DNA from: Rhinopomastus cyanomelas
Lineage: Eukaryota > Chordata > Aves > Bucerotiformes > Rhinopomastidae
Direction: 5' to 3'
Length of the DNA: 64,000 nucleotides
Assembly (NCBI GenBank): GCA_013400115.1
Contig: VXBP01004577.1
Location: 248,001 to 312,000 of the forward strand
Shown piece by piece: positions 63,923 to 64,000 of the stretch (positions are counted from its first letter, which is position 1; each line of letters begins with the position of its first letter). Under the pieces are notes generated by a model. It did not search any database. It saw only the letters and a program-made list of their open reading frames with translations, and was not told the DNA's origin. Position numbers and translations under genes: made by a program.

Positions 63923-64000
63923 GTCTTCTGAGCCTAGAAAGAAGTGGTGACTCAAAGTAGAAATAAATAACTTTGGATCAAGTCCTACCTAACACATAGT

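Larger units (their letters stand above)
44237..64000 (+). other. Downstream flanking region, probably the last ODAD2 intron
   Basis: The segment begins with the exon I donor GTGAGG. No terminal ODAD2 exon or other gene was recognised to the end of the window. Contents recognised: CR1 copies (45965, 50950, 51820, 55787, 56605, 59619, 61694, 61937, 63589), a hairpin (48070), a CpG-dense islet (51015), an ambiguous base (52722), a CA microsatellite (55256) and otherwise AT-rich DNA. A missed short final exon inside it cannot be excluded. Confidence 0.6.

Overview
The window is a piece of a bird nuclear genome. It is AT-rich and CpG-poor, has spliceosomal introns, and carries many 5'-truncated CR1 LINEs with the typical 3' tail of short ATTCTGTGA-like repeats. 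The CR1 subfamilies and density point to an avian species. I cannot name the species.

One protein gene can be supported, ODAD2 (formerly ARMC4), on the + strand. ODAD2 is the armadillo-repeat subunit of the outer dynein arm docking complex of motile cilia. Nine consecutive internal exons lie between 20311 and 44236. They splice into one frame of 544 codons with no in-frame stop, and every exon edge has an AG acceptor and a GT donor. They encode most of the C-terminal armadillo solenoid. Upstream exons (N-terminal half) and the last coding exon (about 40 residues in the human protein) were not found and probably lie outside the window. Bases 1-20310 and 44237-64000 are therefore read as large flanking introns.

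Layout: 1-20310 is intron or upstream sequence with a 313-bp hAT-type MITE (2309-2621), several CR1 copies and an ancient LINE fragment near 19.1-19.7 kb. 20311-22758 holds five closely packed exons. Exons 6 and 7 follow at 25816 and 32711. A 10.4-kb intron with nested CR1s and an ancient LINE follows, then exons 8 and 9 at 43233 and 44015. From 44237 to the end there is only intronic or intergenic DNA with more CR1 copies, a short CpG-dense islet (about 51.0-51.24 kb), a CA microsatellite and one ambiguous base (52722).

I found no tRNA, rRNA, CRISPR, operon or viral coding sequence. The most distinctive features are the hAT MITE with perfect terminal repeats and target-site duplication, the nested LINE insertions, and the CpG-dense islet. 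All assignments come from reading the sequence and remembered family features. No alignment was run.
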